From positions 108,960,288 to 109,024,287 of the forward strand of contig NC_079135.1 in assembly GCF_945859705.1 (NCBI RefSeq): a stretch of DNA of 64,000 nucleotides. The letters are read 5' to 3'. Shown here piece after piece: positions 12,064 through 26,715 of this stretch. The notes beneath the pieces were generated by a model. It worked only from the letters and a program-made list of their open reading frames with translations, was not told where the DNA came from and searched no databases. A program made the translations under genes and the position numbers. Every line of letters starts with the position of its first letter. The stretch's first letter is position 1. The stretch comes from Episyrphus balteatus (taxonomy: Eukaryota; Arthropoda; Insecta; Diptera; Syrphidae).

Positions 12064-15000
12064 AAATTTCCAAAAAATGGGGTTTTCCGTATTTACGAAA
12101 TAAGATAAGTTAATAAGACCAAAAAAATGTAAGCTACTTCGATAAAAACCTCAAAAATTGAACAATATAAACCAAAAATATGAATTTTGTATGTGAGTGC
12201 AATCTTGTCACCTTCTCTGCGCTCTATTTAGTCCAGTGCATTTATGATGTTCATATATGGGCGACCCAGCAGTTTGTACCACCCCCAAATTTTTTTTGCT
12301 CATTCGATAGAGCATTGGCTGAATATCATTACCCTGATTTTTCGCACTCGTGAAATTCATACTATTTTATTTCTGTACGCAGGCAATCAAATTTTACGTC
12401 TTTTATGTCAAGAACACTTTTTCGATATTCTGAATATTAAAATAGTTACAAGCCATATAAGTAAAAATAAACGGAAAAAAATGACAATTTTAAAGTTTTG
12501 AGGACTTTTTATCAAAATTATGAAAAAACCTTCCGATAAAAGATTATTCACCTTGAATTTCTCTACAACTCTGCTAGGTATACAGTTTGTTTTTGTATCG
12601 CTGTAATTAATAAAGTTATTTATTCAGCCCAATAGAAAATTTTCCGCAGATTAAACCAAATATTAATGAAAATATTAGTAATTTAGTAATTTTAAAGTTT
12701 AAATTAAAAATAAATCAAAAAATCTTTTTTGGATTTTTTAAAAATGTTCATTTTTTTTTTGACAAATAACTTTCTTGAAATCAGAATGGCGATTAATTAG
12801 GTACTTCTTTTTGATGGCATAAGAATTTTTTTTCTTTTTTGAAAATTTTGGTCCTTGAATTTTGTATACATAATCTATGTATATGAAAATATGAAAAACT
12901 ATTTAAAAAAAACTGTTCTAACTATTTTCAATTTTTTTTAATTGTAACTTTTGTAACTTCAAAGTTTTTTTTTTATAATTAAAAACATATATTTTATTGA
13001 TGAAATTTATGGACAATTTTTCCAATTATTTGGTTATGTGAATTTGTTCAATATTTCAGTGTAAGGTAATGAAATTTTCTCAAAAGAAACAATATCGGGC
13101 AAAAAAATCACCATTTTTGTCTGTTAAATCGCTATATCTTCCTTAATATGAGTCTTCGTAGCTTTAAACTTGAACAAATTCTTATCTTTGATGAAACGTT
13201 GATTAAATGTTAGATACTTTACTTTGATTTAAATAACTTTGAAATTAATAAATACCGCCTTAATTTTTTTTTTTTAATTCAATAAGTCTTCGAGGTAAAA
13301 GCCTTTTTCCATTATTGTACAATACAAATACAACAAAAAAAAGAACTTATCGTTTGATATGAAATTTTCTTTCTGATTAAATTTAATTCTCAATCCGATT
13401 AGGACTTTAAGACCCTCGGTCTTCCAAGGAAACGAACGCAAGTTAGAAAAAAAAAATTAAAATAAAGTGCACAGCCCAGTTATACCTCTACCAAGTCTAC
13501 TTATAAACTTTTTTTCTGTCCCTCCTGAAGACCAAAAAACTTATTGCTCCAGTTACTTTCCTAGCAAACCGATTATTCTAATGGGATGATGGACTCAGTT
13601 ACTTGAGTTGTTCTTGTCTCAAATGACTTTCAAAACTTTTTAAGCGTGACGGAGGCTATGATGGGGGGGATGGCAATGATGTTGGTGTGGTATCTTGGTA
13701 GTAAGACTCCGAGGGAGTTAAAAAAAAATAAATATAAATGAACAATATTTCTTAATAATTAAAGGACTTTTACTTTACGAATTTATCATCTTTAAGTATC
13801 CTCTCTTCAACCAAGGACTACGAGTACTAAAGCAGACCCAGAAAAGAACGACAAAATAAAAAATAAAAAAAAATTTAAATAAAATTAACAGCAGAATGCA
13901 CATTGAAACTAAGTCCGAATCTGGGTATGCTGCAAAAAAAGAAATTAAAAAAAAAAAAGAAGAAACAAAAACACCCACCAACCAAAATGGACATCAGCAA
14001 AAAAAAATCCAAACTTATTAAGAAGTTTCTTTCGAAAATGAGTCCATGAATTATTATTTTTGTGAAACCTTTTCTCTGCGTCTGCATCATCATAATGTCG
14101 TCCATTCCCACCTACATAATGCGGAAGAAATATCAGAAACTAGAACGAAAATTCTCTACGAGGAGTAGAGTACATCAGCAGCAGCAGAAGAAAGGAAGAA
14201 CAAAAATTTGGAAAATGTGCTGTTGCAGCAAATGTTTTCTTCAGTTTTCTTCCGAAGACAGACAAGACTAGGGATCCATTTGGTCAAATTAATTACTTAA
14301 AAATGGACTTTTATTTCTTTAATTTTCGTCCTGCTGGCGCATCCTTGATGGTATTTGGTGTGGTGTTTCTTTGTTTTCTTTTGTTTTTCATTCTTCAACA
14401 CTGTTGTCATCTGTGCTCTTAGCTCAGGACTCTTCTTCCTTTATACTTAGTCCTTACACAAAAAAAAAAATAACAAAGTGAAACATCCTGAAAATGTAAT
14501 TCATTAAGAGGCGAACATCCTTTTGTAAGCCGGAGACAGCGGCGGCATTGCAGTTGGAAAGTCAATTGTATAACCAATCCAAACCCCCATTTCTGACATG
14601 TATACCTCTACTCTTGGTCTTTTGTTTTCGACAATCTGTCATTTGGGAGAAATTTCTTTTTACTTGGCTCAAAGTTAAATTAAATTTCGGAAAAGAACAA
14701 AAATTCTGAGGCTAATTTTCGACTTTTGTCTTTTCTTTTCCATTGCAACACAGTGAGACTTGCTTTTAAACTCATTTAATTCCATGTGGCTTAACTTATC
14801 TCAACCCAGGTGACTTTCACGTATTTGATTTTGTGGATTTTTGGCTAAAAAGTTTTTATCCCCTCACACATCTTAGAAACATGTAGGTTTGGAGGAAAAA
14901 AAAGTTTTAAGGCAAAAAAAGTGTTATGTGAGTTAAAGAAGTTGTTCCAGAGAGAACATTTTACCTTTTCATATGATGAGGTAAACTTTCCATCCCTCAA

Positions 15001-16140
15001 ATGTAATTTTAAGGCTTACCTCAAATTGCTTATGGTCACTTTATTTTGAAGTGCTAAAAATTGTTGGAGAATGTATAGAAGTTATGAGTAGGCAGAAGGT
15101 GAGAAAGGATAACATAAAGTTATCGTCTTACTTATGCCTAAGTGTATTTTAAGTTCAGTTGAGGTTAGGTGTTCAAGAAAAGTTTTTTATTTATTCAATA
15201 AAATAGTTTTATACGATCAATGATGTTTTGGGAGAAACATGATAACTTCAAAGATATTATTTTATTCATTTTATTCAAGTGATTGAGTTAGGTGTTGGAC
15301 ATAATTTTTACACTATACTGACTTTGAGGAAGAAACTTCAGAAAATCAATTTACTATAGATTTGGTTTAAATTTATTTAAATATTAAAATGATGAACTGA
15401 AAAAAAAAAAACAAGATTCAAAAACACTATAAATTAACAAAGCTTTCAAAAGCAACCAATTTTCTTGAAATTGAACCCAAACACTAGACTATTACTTATA
15501 TATAATACTTACTATAATAAAACGGCGAAGGGCGAACACGAATTTTGTGGTACAAACTACGCGGCCCACAAAAACCAAAGGGGCATAAATTATGTACGGA
15601 ACGATTAGAAATTTGCTCTAGAAGTGCAGAATATAAATATTTTAAAGTTTTTTTTTTTAACCGAAATAGGTAAATTCAATAAATTAAAATTCGATATTTT
15701 AGTAAAAAAAAAAAAACAAAAAAAAAAACAAAACAAAAACAACTGGAATATCTGTTGGAAAATTTCCAATCGACTGGAATGAAATTTCATTCATGAATGA
15801 ATGAATTAAAGCATTCAGCGAAAATCAAAAAACATTAAGGGGGTTTCACATTGGTGCGTTATTTTATGATCGCTTGTTAACTATGGTTAACTTTCATTGT
15901 TTTAGTTATCTAAGTTTAGAAGTAAGATGTTTGTTTCATTACCATGAATTTTTTTTGTTAAAATCTAATTCTATTAAAATCGAGACTATTACTAAGGCCC
16001 AATCTTTTGTAAACACTTTTGATTATAAAAAAAAAGGTAACCTACACCAAAGGTTATACCATACATTTTTGCTTTGCAGTATTTTTATATAAAATCACTC
16101 AAAACCTGAATAATGAAACCGAAGAATTTTAATCAAAAAA
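12064..16140. other. Gene-poor AT-rich region
   Basis: No domain-bearing frame, RNA gene or full transposon was recognised in about 4 kb. There are A-rich and T-rich tracts (for example 13.85-13.96 and 15.69-15.74 kb) and a GAATGAATGAAT run near 15,780-15,805. Confidence 0.5.
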
Positions 16141-16902
16141 AATCAATTCTTAAGGCCTTACTACACCAACTGCGTCGCACGACAGCGTTTTTTTTTTTTT
16201 TGAAAAAGTGGGAAATTTACAAAATTAAATTTTTGTATTTCTTTCTAGCGCTATTTGTTTTTGGGAAAAACTACAAAAATTGTTTTTGCAACAAAAAACT
16301 AAGCTTTCTGCATAATTTTGTCAAATTTTGCGGTCGGAAAAACTGTCACAAAATGAGTTTGAAAATTTTCACTTTTGTTCTTTTTGAGACAATGTAGTTG
16401 GGGCTTTATAGGAATAACTACAACGGCCACTTTCTGCAAAAAGTCAAAAAGTGATAGATTTCAAACTCATTTTGTGATAGTTTTTACGACGACAAAATAA
16501 AAAATAATTATGCAAAAAGCTTATTTTTTGGTTTCAAAAAAAAATTGTTTAGTTTTTTCCAATAACAAATATTGCTAGAAAGAAATAAAAATTTTTAAGG
16601 TATAACAACAACGGCCACTTTTTGCAAAAAGTCTAAAAGTGAAAATTTTCAAACTCATTTTGAGACAGTTTTCCGACCATAAAATTAAAAATAATGATGA
16701 AGAAAGCTTAGTTTTTGGTTTTAAAAATAGTTTTTGTAGTTTTTTTCCAAAAACAAATAGCGCTAGAAAGAAATTTAAAAAAATTTAATTTTGTAAATTT
16801 CCCACTTTTTCACTTTTTAGGTCATTGTAGTTATGGCTTTAACATAAAAAAAAAACGTTGTCATGCGACGCAGTTGGTGTGGTAAAGCCTTAAGAATTGA
16901 TT
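16141..16902. mobile_element. Inverted-repeat element with internal ~180-bp duplication
   Basis: The outer arms AATCAATTCTTAAGGCCTTA and CAACTGCGTCGCA are mirrored at the right end as TGCGACGCAGTTG and GCCTTAAGAATTGATT. Internally a block with GGCCACTTT-TGCAAAAAGTC and TTTCAAACTCATTTTG occurs in direct orientation at about 16,430 and 16,610, and inverted at about 16,200-16,390, giving a composite foldback. There is no open frame of note. Confidence 0.7.
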
Positions 16903-17515
16903 TGTTTGATTAAAAAATGTCGACTCTTACTTTCAAAGGGATGTTTTGCTTAAATTTTCACTGCCCCACAGTACCACGGATTACCTTTTTACTACTTTAT
17001 ACTGTGAAGATCAACACCTGAACGCACCTTTAATAAATGTGAACCTATCCTTAATCTCTAATAAATATCTGAACGCATTCAATTAAATTTTCCTGAAAAA
17101 CTGAATGGGCTTTTCCAAGTGGAAAAGTACTAGAAGAACTTCGTTTCATTGGTCAACCTCCACTGGTGAAGAAATAAACAAACATTTTTTCCCATGCCAA
17201 TTACAACAAAAAAGCTATTTGCAATTAAGGCGATTACACTTTGCATTTTCTTTTTCGGTACTTTTTTTACGTAGCTGAGCGTAGTTAAAACGTAGTTCTA
17301 AAAAAAAACGTAGATTTAAAATATATCAAAAAGTAGGTATATTATATATTCCTGTGTATTTTGTCTTCAAAAAATGTAGTTAATCGCAAGAAAACAACAA
17401 CAAATACTATAAGAAATAAAGAAACTATTTTGGTATAGTTGTGTTCGAAATTGTTGCAAATAAAAAAAAAATAAAAAAATTGGCACTCGAATTTCGAGGG
17501 CTGGGTCGGCTAGTA
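16903..17515. other. AT-rich stretch, nothing recognised
   Basis: Unremarkable AT-rich sequence between a foldback element and a degenerate repeat tract. Confidence 0.45.
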
Positions 17516-18030
17516 TTTATTAAAATATTAATTAATTAAAAATGCATTTGAAATAAATTAAAAAATATTTATTCCAAATGCAAAAATTTGCATTGAAAAA
17601 CATTTATTTCAACTGAAAAAAAATTTGCATTAAAAAAAAGTATTGCATTAAAAAAATATTTGCATTGAAAAAAAAAATTGTATTAGGTACAAATAAAAAT
17701 ATTTTGCATTAAAAAAAATTATAATGCAAATAAAAAATTTTCTGAATTGTAAAAAAAAATCAACAGTCAAAATGGTAAAAAATTCGACGAGAATTTTTTT
17801 TAATGCAGAAAAATTTTCATTCAATTTTTAGTTTTAAATACAAAATATTTTAAGTTGTAGTAAAAATTTTATTTTCAATACAAATATTTTGCAGTTGCAA
17901 TAAAAAATTTTTTTAATGCAAATATTTTAAAGTTGCAATGCTAAATTTTTTTTAATGCTAATTTTATTCATTTGCAATAAATATATATTTTTTTTAAATT
18001 GTAATGGAAAGCAAATGCATTCAAATTAAA
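17516..18030. repeat. Degenerate TTGCAATAAAAAT-type tandem repeat
   Basis: Variations of TTGCATT followed by A runs recur every 20-35 bp in the left half. The inverse sense (TTGCAAT followed by AAATTTTTT) dominates the right half. AAATGCATTTGAAATAAATT at the left edge resembles the inverse of the right edge, so the tract may be a decayed foldback. Confidence 0.5.
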
Positions 18031-20609
18031 ATAAATTGAAATGGAACTGAAAAGCGAACGGAGAAGAAGCTCTAGTACATAGTCAAGAAATTCATGAGGA
18101 TTATGAAAAATGGATTAGAAGTACATATAATGAAAGCTAAAGGGTCAATACTAAATCAATAAATTGCAGTTGTTTCTTTTATTTTATACAGCAGCTCCAA
18201 TACATTCAGTTTTCTTTAATGTCATACCCATAAGCTACTCTGTCATATTTCCACAGAAATTCTTTCACTATTGGACACTTGATTCTTGCTAAATTAATTA
18301 TGCATCGCGAGATTTCATTTGATCAATTTTATATGTTTTCTTTTTAACGAGTGCCTTATCAATGCAATTTTCGTTTTCTGTACGTTGGATTGTTTTTAAT
18401 GAAAATCCTCCACAATTATTCTTTTTTAGATCCGATACACCTATTTTTTTTTTTTTTTTTAGATCCGATATTTTGGACCTGATTTATTAGGAAGTCTTAT
18501 ACTTTTAAAAACCTTAACGAGAAGACTCTAATTGGGCTTTATTTCACTCTTAATTGCCCAATATAATTCAAATACTAAAAGCTGTACCTATATACCTTTT
18601 ATCCAACTTTTCTTTTAGTTTTTCTTTTCAGAACACTCTTGAGTGCAATATAATTTTATTTTATTGCATCGTGTCACAACCACCTTTTATCCAAATATTT
18701 TTTTTTTCTAAATGTCTCAAGCTTAAAATGCCCTATTTTAAATTAATACAAATGAAAGCTCAAAACATTTATTTATATTTGAATACCTACCTCTTTTTAC
18801 GCCATCCATAACACTCATGAATTCTTAATGTTTTTTTAAGGCCTTATTCCATTCACAGGATATAAGCTTTGATCTAAAAAAAAATAGACGATGTTGGTAC
18901 TTCCACCTAATCTAGTAGTTGCTCGTGTGCTCTCTCTCTCATTGCAAATGGACATTCATTTTAAATCTCCAGATTGAATGTCCTACATCACTTTTCATTT
19001 GATTCACAAACTTTTTTTGTGTTTTGTTTGTTCCTTGAATGAATATATGGTTGGATGCGCGTTGTTGTTGTTGTTGTTTTTGTAGTGTGCTCTATAGTGG
19101 CCCTCTGTGAATGAATGGTGAATGAAATGCAAGTGCCATGCCATATCATGTGGATAGATGGTGAGACGCGTTCATCCAAGGTGTTCGTTGGTTTAGTTTG
19201 ATGGATGCAATCCCAAAATACTGTGGGAGGTTATTTACGGGTTTTTAGAACTTTTTTATATTAGAGCTTAAAAAAGGGAATCCTGTAATTTTCCTTTTTT
19301 TATAAAAAATTTTGAACATAGATAGGTTTTTGACAGTGTACCTTTCCAAAAAATTTGTGTGAAAAGCCTTGAAATTTACTTTCGCTCAATTTTTTCCAAC
19401 ATAGAATGTATTTTCTCCCACTGTATGAGAGTTAAAATTTTCAGTCTCCAACTCATTGCGTAGAATTTCCGAGAGCATTTTTGCAATGGAGCCCATGTGG
19501 ATTTGAAAAGCTTTTCTAGAGTTGTATAACAAGTTTGTTTGCATGTTTTTTTCAAAGAGCTCAGCTTTAGGATAAAAATGGCTCGACTTTACATCAAATA
19601 GGTACAAAAAAATAAAAAAAAAAAATACGTAAAAAAGATAAACGAACGTGATTAATTTTTAACCTCAGTCTTTACGAAGTGTTACTAGAGCTGCTGGATG
19701 CATCCTTTGTATAAAGGATGTGCTTGTTGCGTGACAAAAAGAACTGAGGCTTTAGAGCACCTTTGCTTCAGACGTTACTTATACCAACTCTATTCATTTT
19801 GCATTCCTAAACGATAAGTTTCAATGGAGAGGTAATATTGTGAAAAGAATTATAAAATAGTGTGGGATGTAAGCGCATTTTAATATTCCACTCAGGGAGT
19901 TTTTTATTTGTTCTTCTGTCTTGTGAGTATCTCTACTTCAACTGAGTGCAAAACAGTTTTCAAAGTAGGTAGCTTTATTTTTAGTTTTTTTTTTTTTTTT
20001 TTTGTGAAAAAAAAAACGTCATTAGAGGTGAAGGATGTCCTGGGAAGTTATCTTTGGGTACTGTTTGTTTTTCGGGCTATGTGCTAAAATAATGGATTTT
20101 GAAGCGAACTTAAAAATGAGAACGATGTATAGTTAAGTCTGACTGGTGTATAGATACTTATAGAAGCGAACGTCTTAAAAATTGTAAAATAAAAATATTT
20201 ATGTTATTTTGACACTATCTTTGTAGCCTGGACTTTTAACCCTAATAGACCCCGTGCCATGTCTCAACAATCACATTTTCTACATGCAAGCCAGCACAAT
20301 TAAATTAGTTTTAAAAATGCTTCCTAATAAATGAAATTCTTTATGCCTTCATTGTTTAAGGGGTCGTTTACCAAATACTAAACAGATTGTCCCACATTCA
20401 CCGTCACAGACAAGAACAATAGAAGCCTGTATATGTATGTTTTTTTTTTTTGTGTTGTTTTCTTTAAACGATTCGCTGAAAACTCGTTGAAAGCGATTTT
20501 TTTAATTTGTCGAAAACGACAATACCTTTTTGCTTGTAGTTTTCAGCTTTTGACTGAAAAATAATAAAATCATTGAATTTTGAAAATAAACTTTGTACTT
20601 TAATGCATT
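18031..20609. other. Gene-poor region
   Basis: AT-rich sequence with a GTTGTTGTTGTT run near 19,063 and a small perfect hairpin at about 19,700 (CATCCTTTGTATAAAGGATG). No supported gene. Confidence 0.5.
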
Positions 20610-21297
20610 AAAGGAGAATGGGCATTTTGGACGTTGAGCGGCCATTTATAAAATTGGTATCAAATGAAAGAGCTATAGCTTAGGAAAAACTTTTATATTG
20701 GAAGTTTCGCTATATATTGGTTTAAGAATGCAAGATATTGCAATATTAGTATTTTTGATGCATCGTTTAACGTGTGAAGGAAAAATGGAATTATATTTTT
20801 ATTTTAAATATATAATATGAAGTTCTGTCATTTTCCCTGACCCTGAAGACATTGATTTTGAAAATCCGATCAATAGAACTCATAATACAAGATTTTTAAG
20901 CCAACCACTTTTGTTTTTGTTCGACAGTTTTTCAAACAATTAAAAAAAAAAACAAAAAATTAAACATGAAAACTCTCAAAATAGGCATTAAATTGTTATT
21001 TAAAAAAAAGCTAATAGTTTGGGTTCTAGTGGTTGGATATTAGAGATTAAGGTCTTCAGATTCAGGGAAAATGACAAAGTATCATAATATGCATTTAAAA
21101 TACATATTAAAGTTATAACATTGCGACAATCTGCATATAGTGTTAAATGCAAAAATGCATTTTATCCGTTTCTGAAGTACGTCACATGGATTAAACTTCT
21201 GCAAAACATAGGTAAGACTTAATAACATCATAAAATAACAAATTCATTAATGGCCGCGAAACTTCCACGTTCCATAAAAATTTGCCCATTCTCCTTT
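20610..21297. mobile_element. Inverted-repeat element, 0.69 kb
   Basis: AAAGGAGAATGGGC at the left pairs exactly with GCCCATTCTCCTTT at the right. The interior is also palindromic: the TCATTTTCCCTGA block at about 20,830 is mirrored by TCAGGGAAAATGACA near 21,062. This makes the whole element a long imperfect foldback. No transposase. Confidence 0.75.
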
Positions 21298-24029
21298 GGA
21301 AAAAAAAATTGACTCGAAATATTTTTTTGCATTTTTTTTTTTTTTTCAAATTTTTAAATTTTTAAACAAAGAATATTTCTTTTAGCAAACTAACTCTAAA
21401 CACTGCTGAGCTGTTCACTATATGATTTTCACACCCTCAAAATTGTAAGTAAATTGGAAAAATAAACATAAAAAACCCATTAAAATTATGACTGAACTTA
21501 AAGTTATACCTAATTTGATTTTATTAAAACATATTCCTGATAAAATGTAAAAGAAATACATAAAATCTGTTATTTCATTAATAAAACACGGTTCACAAAG
21601 CGAAGTAAGCCATCTAATTTCCTGCATGATAAAAGAATTTAAAATAAAAAAATTGAAATTTTTTGTTAAAGCCGTTTTAAAAAAAATATTTTTTTATACC
21701 TAGATAAAAATTTACCAACATTATTAAAAAAAAAGTTCGTATTGAAGAAATAACTAATTTAAACTTAATAAAACCGAAATTTTTAAATATTTTTTTAATC
21801 CAAAAATGTGTTTTTTTTTTTTAATTTTCTAAAATTTTAATATTGCGGTTATTCAAACGCTTTTGAATAAAAAATTTTCGTTGAAATCGAGTTCCAGAAA
21901 TCCGGAAACTAAAAAAACGGTTCTATGGCAGGTATTATTAGTAACGGTTCAAAGAATATTTTTTTTATTTAAGTTTGGTCTTATTTGTAACATTTCACAC
22001 AAGATTTTTTTACGGCAGTGGAAAAAGTCCAAAGGCCAGCCAGTTAAATTGTCTGCAAAGTTCAAGATTATTTTAATGTACTCAAAGTTTTAAGGGTCCA
22101 CTGTAGTTGTATGGACAAAAATTACTTCATATTCAAATTCGGCGCGTCAACATACACAAAGATATTGGTGACCACTTTTTTTATTGTGGGTCGGTGTTGT
22201 TCGTAAATACATTTAGTTTCAAAAATATTGCTAATTACATTACTAATATTATCGGCCCTAGCTTCAATAAATATTCATGGGAGTATATTAAGCTATCCAA
22301 AAAAATATAGAATCCGTGATTCCGATTTCTGTATTTATTTTACTAAGCTATCATTTGGAATAATATTTAGGGAAGTATCCACAAAAAAAAAAAAAAAAAC
22401 AACAACAAGGAACAATTACGCTTGTGCAGCTGGCTTGACTTTTGAAACCTCCAAAAATATACCGTCCATTGAAAAACACTCAACAAATTCCATATCCATC
22501 ATTCCGCTCAACCATTAAGCTTTTTCAATAATAAAAATTAAAAGTCAAATTTACCTAAATTGCATTCTTTCAATTTTATATTTTACTGATGCATAACATT
22601 TATCCTTACTGTAATACTGCCCATTCACAATTTCACAAGCCAAAAACATAAAACGTTTTATTTCAATTACAATACATAAAAGTTTTGAAAATGCTTATAC
22701 CTACAAAAAAATTGAAATACCTACATAATACAAAAGTCATTCATATTTATTTTTCAAGCATAACACAACAAGCATCACAAGAAAATGCAAGTGCATTCAT
22801 AAAATTCTTTGCATAGTGCACAAATAGCGCGCTATAACCTAAAGTTCTCTATTTAGAAGAAATATAAAACTCAAGTGCTCGCCTCTTTATTTCAGCAAAG
22901 TAGGTAAGGTCCCTGTGGTACAAAAAGTTAATGGTTACTAAAGGAACTTAATCCTCTTGTAGGTTGCACATACTGACTCAAATATATTTTTAGAGTAATA
23001 AAAAAAGACCTTGAAAACCTTTAAGAATTAGGTTTTCAAAGCTTTCGACTTAGATCTTTTAACTGTCAGTCCCAATCTAGCCAAAGTTAAGCAAGTTATA
23101 CGAATTGGATAAACTGAAACTTGAAACTTTGAAAGAAAAAAGTTCAAAGTTGATTGACAGTGTTATTTTCCGTGGTTCGCAACTAATCTGCAATTATTTT
23201 GCAACCTTTTTGAAACTCTTTTGCAACTAATTTGACAAAATAATAAATAAAACCAATGATAATTGGTTTTAAGTTAAAAAAAAATTTTTAATCAAACTTT
23301 TTTACAACTGATTCAAATGAACAAATTCGCAATCGATTTTCAACTAATTTGCAACCGTGTTAAACTTTGTTTTTTAGCCAATTTTCATTTATTAAAAAAA
23401 AAAGGGTAATAACATGTGTGCGACTTTTATTTTCTAATCCATAACCTACCCTTAAAGTTCTTAAATCCCAAGTTAAAAAGAAATGACTGTACATTGAATA
23501 TATTAGTGTCGGAGAAGTGGGTCTTTGTGGATGAAGCTTTATACAAAAAAAAGTAAAGAAAGTCACTGACTTTCAGCAGATTAAAATAAAATGAAAAGTG
23601 AAAAGCCCAAAGGATAAATGCAGCAGCAGCGTGCTGGTTGCAAATTTTTTTATTTTATGTTTTAAAAAGAATTTGATGATAATAAATGAATAAATTGAAA
23701 CTGTGCTATGCCCTAAGTTAATGGCGAGTTGTTCCTAAATAGATAATAGTAAAAGAAAAAAAGAGCTTCTCTAGTGTAGTAATTTAGGTTAGTCTCAAGC
23801 CTTTAAGTAATAGACGTTTAGCCTGCAGGAAGAAAAATCTTAACTTAGTGAATTTTTATTTTAAGTTAAGGATATTAACCCAGGAAAACTTTCAAAAACA
23901 GGCAATTTAAAAACCAAGTTGATGGATGAATTTAATGAATTAAGACCAAAATGGATTAACAAAAGTTAACAACGAATCAACAGAAATTATAATCATTTCA
24001 AAAGGGGAAAATGACGATCTAATTAAATA
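21298..24029. other. Gene-poor region with decayed repeat pieces
   Basis: AT-rich sequence. The part at about 21,850-21,950 has the ACGGTTCTATGGCAGGTA motif found in the GTCT-type dispersed repeat family, so it is probably a worn fragment of that family. No supported gene. Confidence 0.4.
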
Positions 24030-24720
24030 AATTATTTGTTGCGAAAACCAAAATTTTTTAGCTCACATAGTTTTTGATTTATTGGATTTTGCTGTTCAAA
24101 ATTCCACTAAAATAAGAAGTAAGTGGACAAAAATAAGGAAATTATTATTTTTTTGAGGTCCAAAATTGAAGCTTATTAAATACAAATTTGTTGCCCAAAA
24201 ATTTTGTAGCTTCATCCAGTCATTTTCTATTTTAACATAAAATTTGAAAAGTGCATTTCTGGTTTTATCAGGCCAGTGGAAATATTTTTTTAAAAAATAA
24301 ATTTTTAAATATTTTTAGGAATTGTAGCTTTTGAAAACAAAATTTTTGATGCAAACTCCAGTTTTTTAGCTCTAACACTATTAAAACTATTCAAGGATTT
24401 GTTTAAAAAAAAACTTGCTTTTAAAGTCCAAAAAAATGCGTAGTTTTTTTTTCAGAAATTCTAAGTAACCTAGACTCATCTGAAACTCAAAAACGTCTAT
24501 TTTGTAGGTCGATTAGTTACTCTTGCTATTCAAGATTCCTCTAACATAAGACTCAACTCATTATGTAGATAACGATCAAAATTTTTAAAAAAGCTGCATT
24601 TCTAAATTGTATTCATTTCTCAAAATTGTAGCTTTGCAGTTTTTTAAACTGCTGAGAGCCCGACAAACAATTTTGGTTCTATAAGGCTTTACAGATGCAA
24701 TTGTTGCTTCTGTAAAGCAT
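24030..24720 (+). repeat. Decayed copy of the TTTTGTAGCT dispersed repeat
   Basis: The order of motifs (TTTGTTGC-AAAACCAAAA, TTTTTAGCTC, GTTTTTGA, then TTCCACTAAAATAAGA, then TTTTGTAGCTTCATCCAGTC) follows that of 39.57-40.35 kb with many substitutions. This is an older copy of the foldback family at 39.5-41.1 kb. Confidence 0.55.
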
Positions 24721-26702
24721 TATAGAAGCAAAATTGTAAGTACGGAGGAGCTAAATATGTATTAATTTTTGAACAACAAATGTTTGTATGGACTTAGAGC
24801 AGTAAAAAGCTTTATTGTAGCAATAATTCTAAAAAGTTCAATAATGTAGTGCAAAATGTTTCACTTGGCTGATTTATTTCAGTAGTATATAGAATTTGTA
24901 TTATATAACTATTAATCAATTAAAGGTAATGATTTGGGCTCCAATCATAACGTGCAGATTTTTAAATTTCGTCTTAATTTTTGAAATATTTGTTTTTTTT
25001 TTTTTTGAAAAATTGACAAATAAATATCAACAGCCAATACTTTGTAATAATGACATAATTCTTCTCATGAACTAATTTCTAATTTAATTGCTCAAAAAAT
25101 AGAACAATCTGCATTAACAGATTTTTCAATAACAAAAAATTACGCATACGCCACAGTGATCGGAAGATGAATTTAACTTTTTTAAGGGATTATCTGATTT
25201 TTTTTTATAATAAAAAAAGTTTTCCATAATATATAATTTAACTGTTTTACAAAAGTGATAGTATGGCAAAAATGCCTTTGAACTTTTATTTGAAATGAAA
25301 GTAGTCTCGAGAGCCTGAAAATTTTGCATCTGATTGCTTTTTTGCGAATGACTTTCCATCATGGATGAATGAAAAGAGCAATGTATCTCAAAAAAGACAA
25401 ATTTACTGCAGGCTCAGATTAAATTATGTAAATAAGAAACAATACCCGGGGGCGTATTTTTAATTTGAAATAAAAATAACAAAAAACCAAAATTAGTCAA
25501 ATTAAATAACTTTTTTTTTTTATCTTTTTTTTTAAACTGCCTAAAGCATAAAGATAAATGACATCTTTCTGTGTAACTGCTCAAATATTTTTAAGTAAGG
25601 AATTTATATCTATGTACATTTATTTACAATTTCTCAGAACAAGCCCTTAAAAAAAATGTCTAAAAATATGTAACAAGCAAAAAAAAAAACAGAATATGAC
25701 ACTTTGTCAGTCACATGAAAATCCTTTTTGCCATCACTGTTAGATTCACTCAGTTGCATGTAAGACCATCAAAGAGTTACACAAAAAAAAAAAAAAGAGT
25801 TAAAACTCATTTCTCTGCAGGCTATCGTCACTTAACTTTTGACTCCTCAAGTACATACATCACACGCAAATCTATGTTTCATCTTACTCAGCTTGAGGCT
25901 CTTTGTAACATGCATGGCATCATCATACTCATCCTGCATACATAAATGTATATTTTGTGCAAAAGGACTTTTTTTGTGCACTTAAAGGATCTTTCAATCG
26001 CATCGCTGCTGGTTGTGAATGTCTTCAACTGGAATATAGAGAAGTGAAGGTGGTTGTGTGTGGGTGGTTTAAGCCAACACACACCTGTAGCATAGCTGCA
26101 AGGCTATAAACAAGATGTCTTTGAAGTTGCAATTGACTAGAGGTTCATCATATCACACTAAGTTATGTGTTGTTGTAGGTGGCGTGTGTAACTAGAGGGC
26201 TTGAAATTTAAAAACTTTTTTTTTTATCGAACATCTAACGTTAAATTTTGAAAGCCACATAATGTTTAAGAGTTAATGACAATCTCTTCATATATTGCAG
26301 AGGGGTGAAATATTATCATCATGCGTGGTTAAAATGTTTTTGACCTTGGTTTAAATTTTTTTTTGTGTGTATCATTTTTTTTTTTTTTTTGCCAGGATAA
26401 CAGTTAGTGCAGTATGCTTAACGTAATAAGTGGTGCAATTAATGAGGTAAGTGGAACATCATTTCTCTTTTGCGTAACATGTGAAGTAAGTGCATTTTAA
26501 TTAGAGCACTTAGCGGTGGTATTCGAGTGCTTAATTTGTGAGTAATTTTCAAGGCTGTTTTTCCAGTTAAGTGTTAGATAAGAGCAGTTTGTCCTTTGAT
26601 GGAGATTGTTCATTTTTTTTGTTTGTTTTTTATTTGAGAGGAGGAACTTTGAATAAATGTTGAACACTAAACAAGATCTCAGTAATTAAGTGTTGGACAA
26701 AG
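24721..26702. other. Gene-poor region upstream of the ribozyme array
   Basis: AT-rich with a few short frames. No supported gene, promoter or RNA gene was recognised. Confidence 0.45.
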
Positions 26703-26715
26703 TATAAAAAGGACC
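26703..26715 (+). repeat. Left 13-bp direct repeat flanking the hammerhead array
   Basis: TATAAAAAGGACC is found here, touching the outer end of the inverted first unit, and again at 30,933-30,945 at the other end of the array. It is read as a target-site duplication; the right copy shares its first 4 bases (TATA) with the end of the repeat unit, so the true length is 9-13 bp. Confidence 0.7.
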
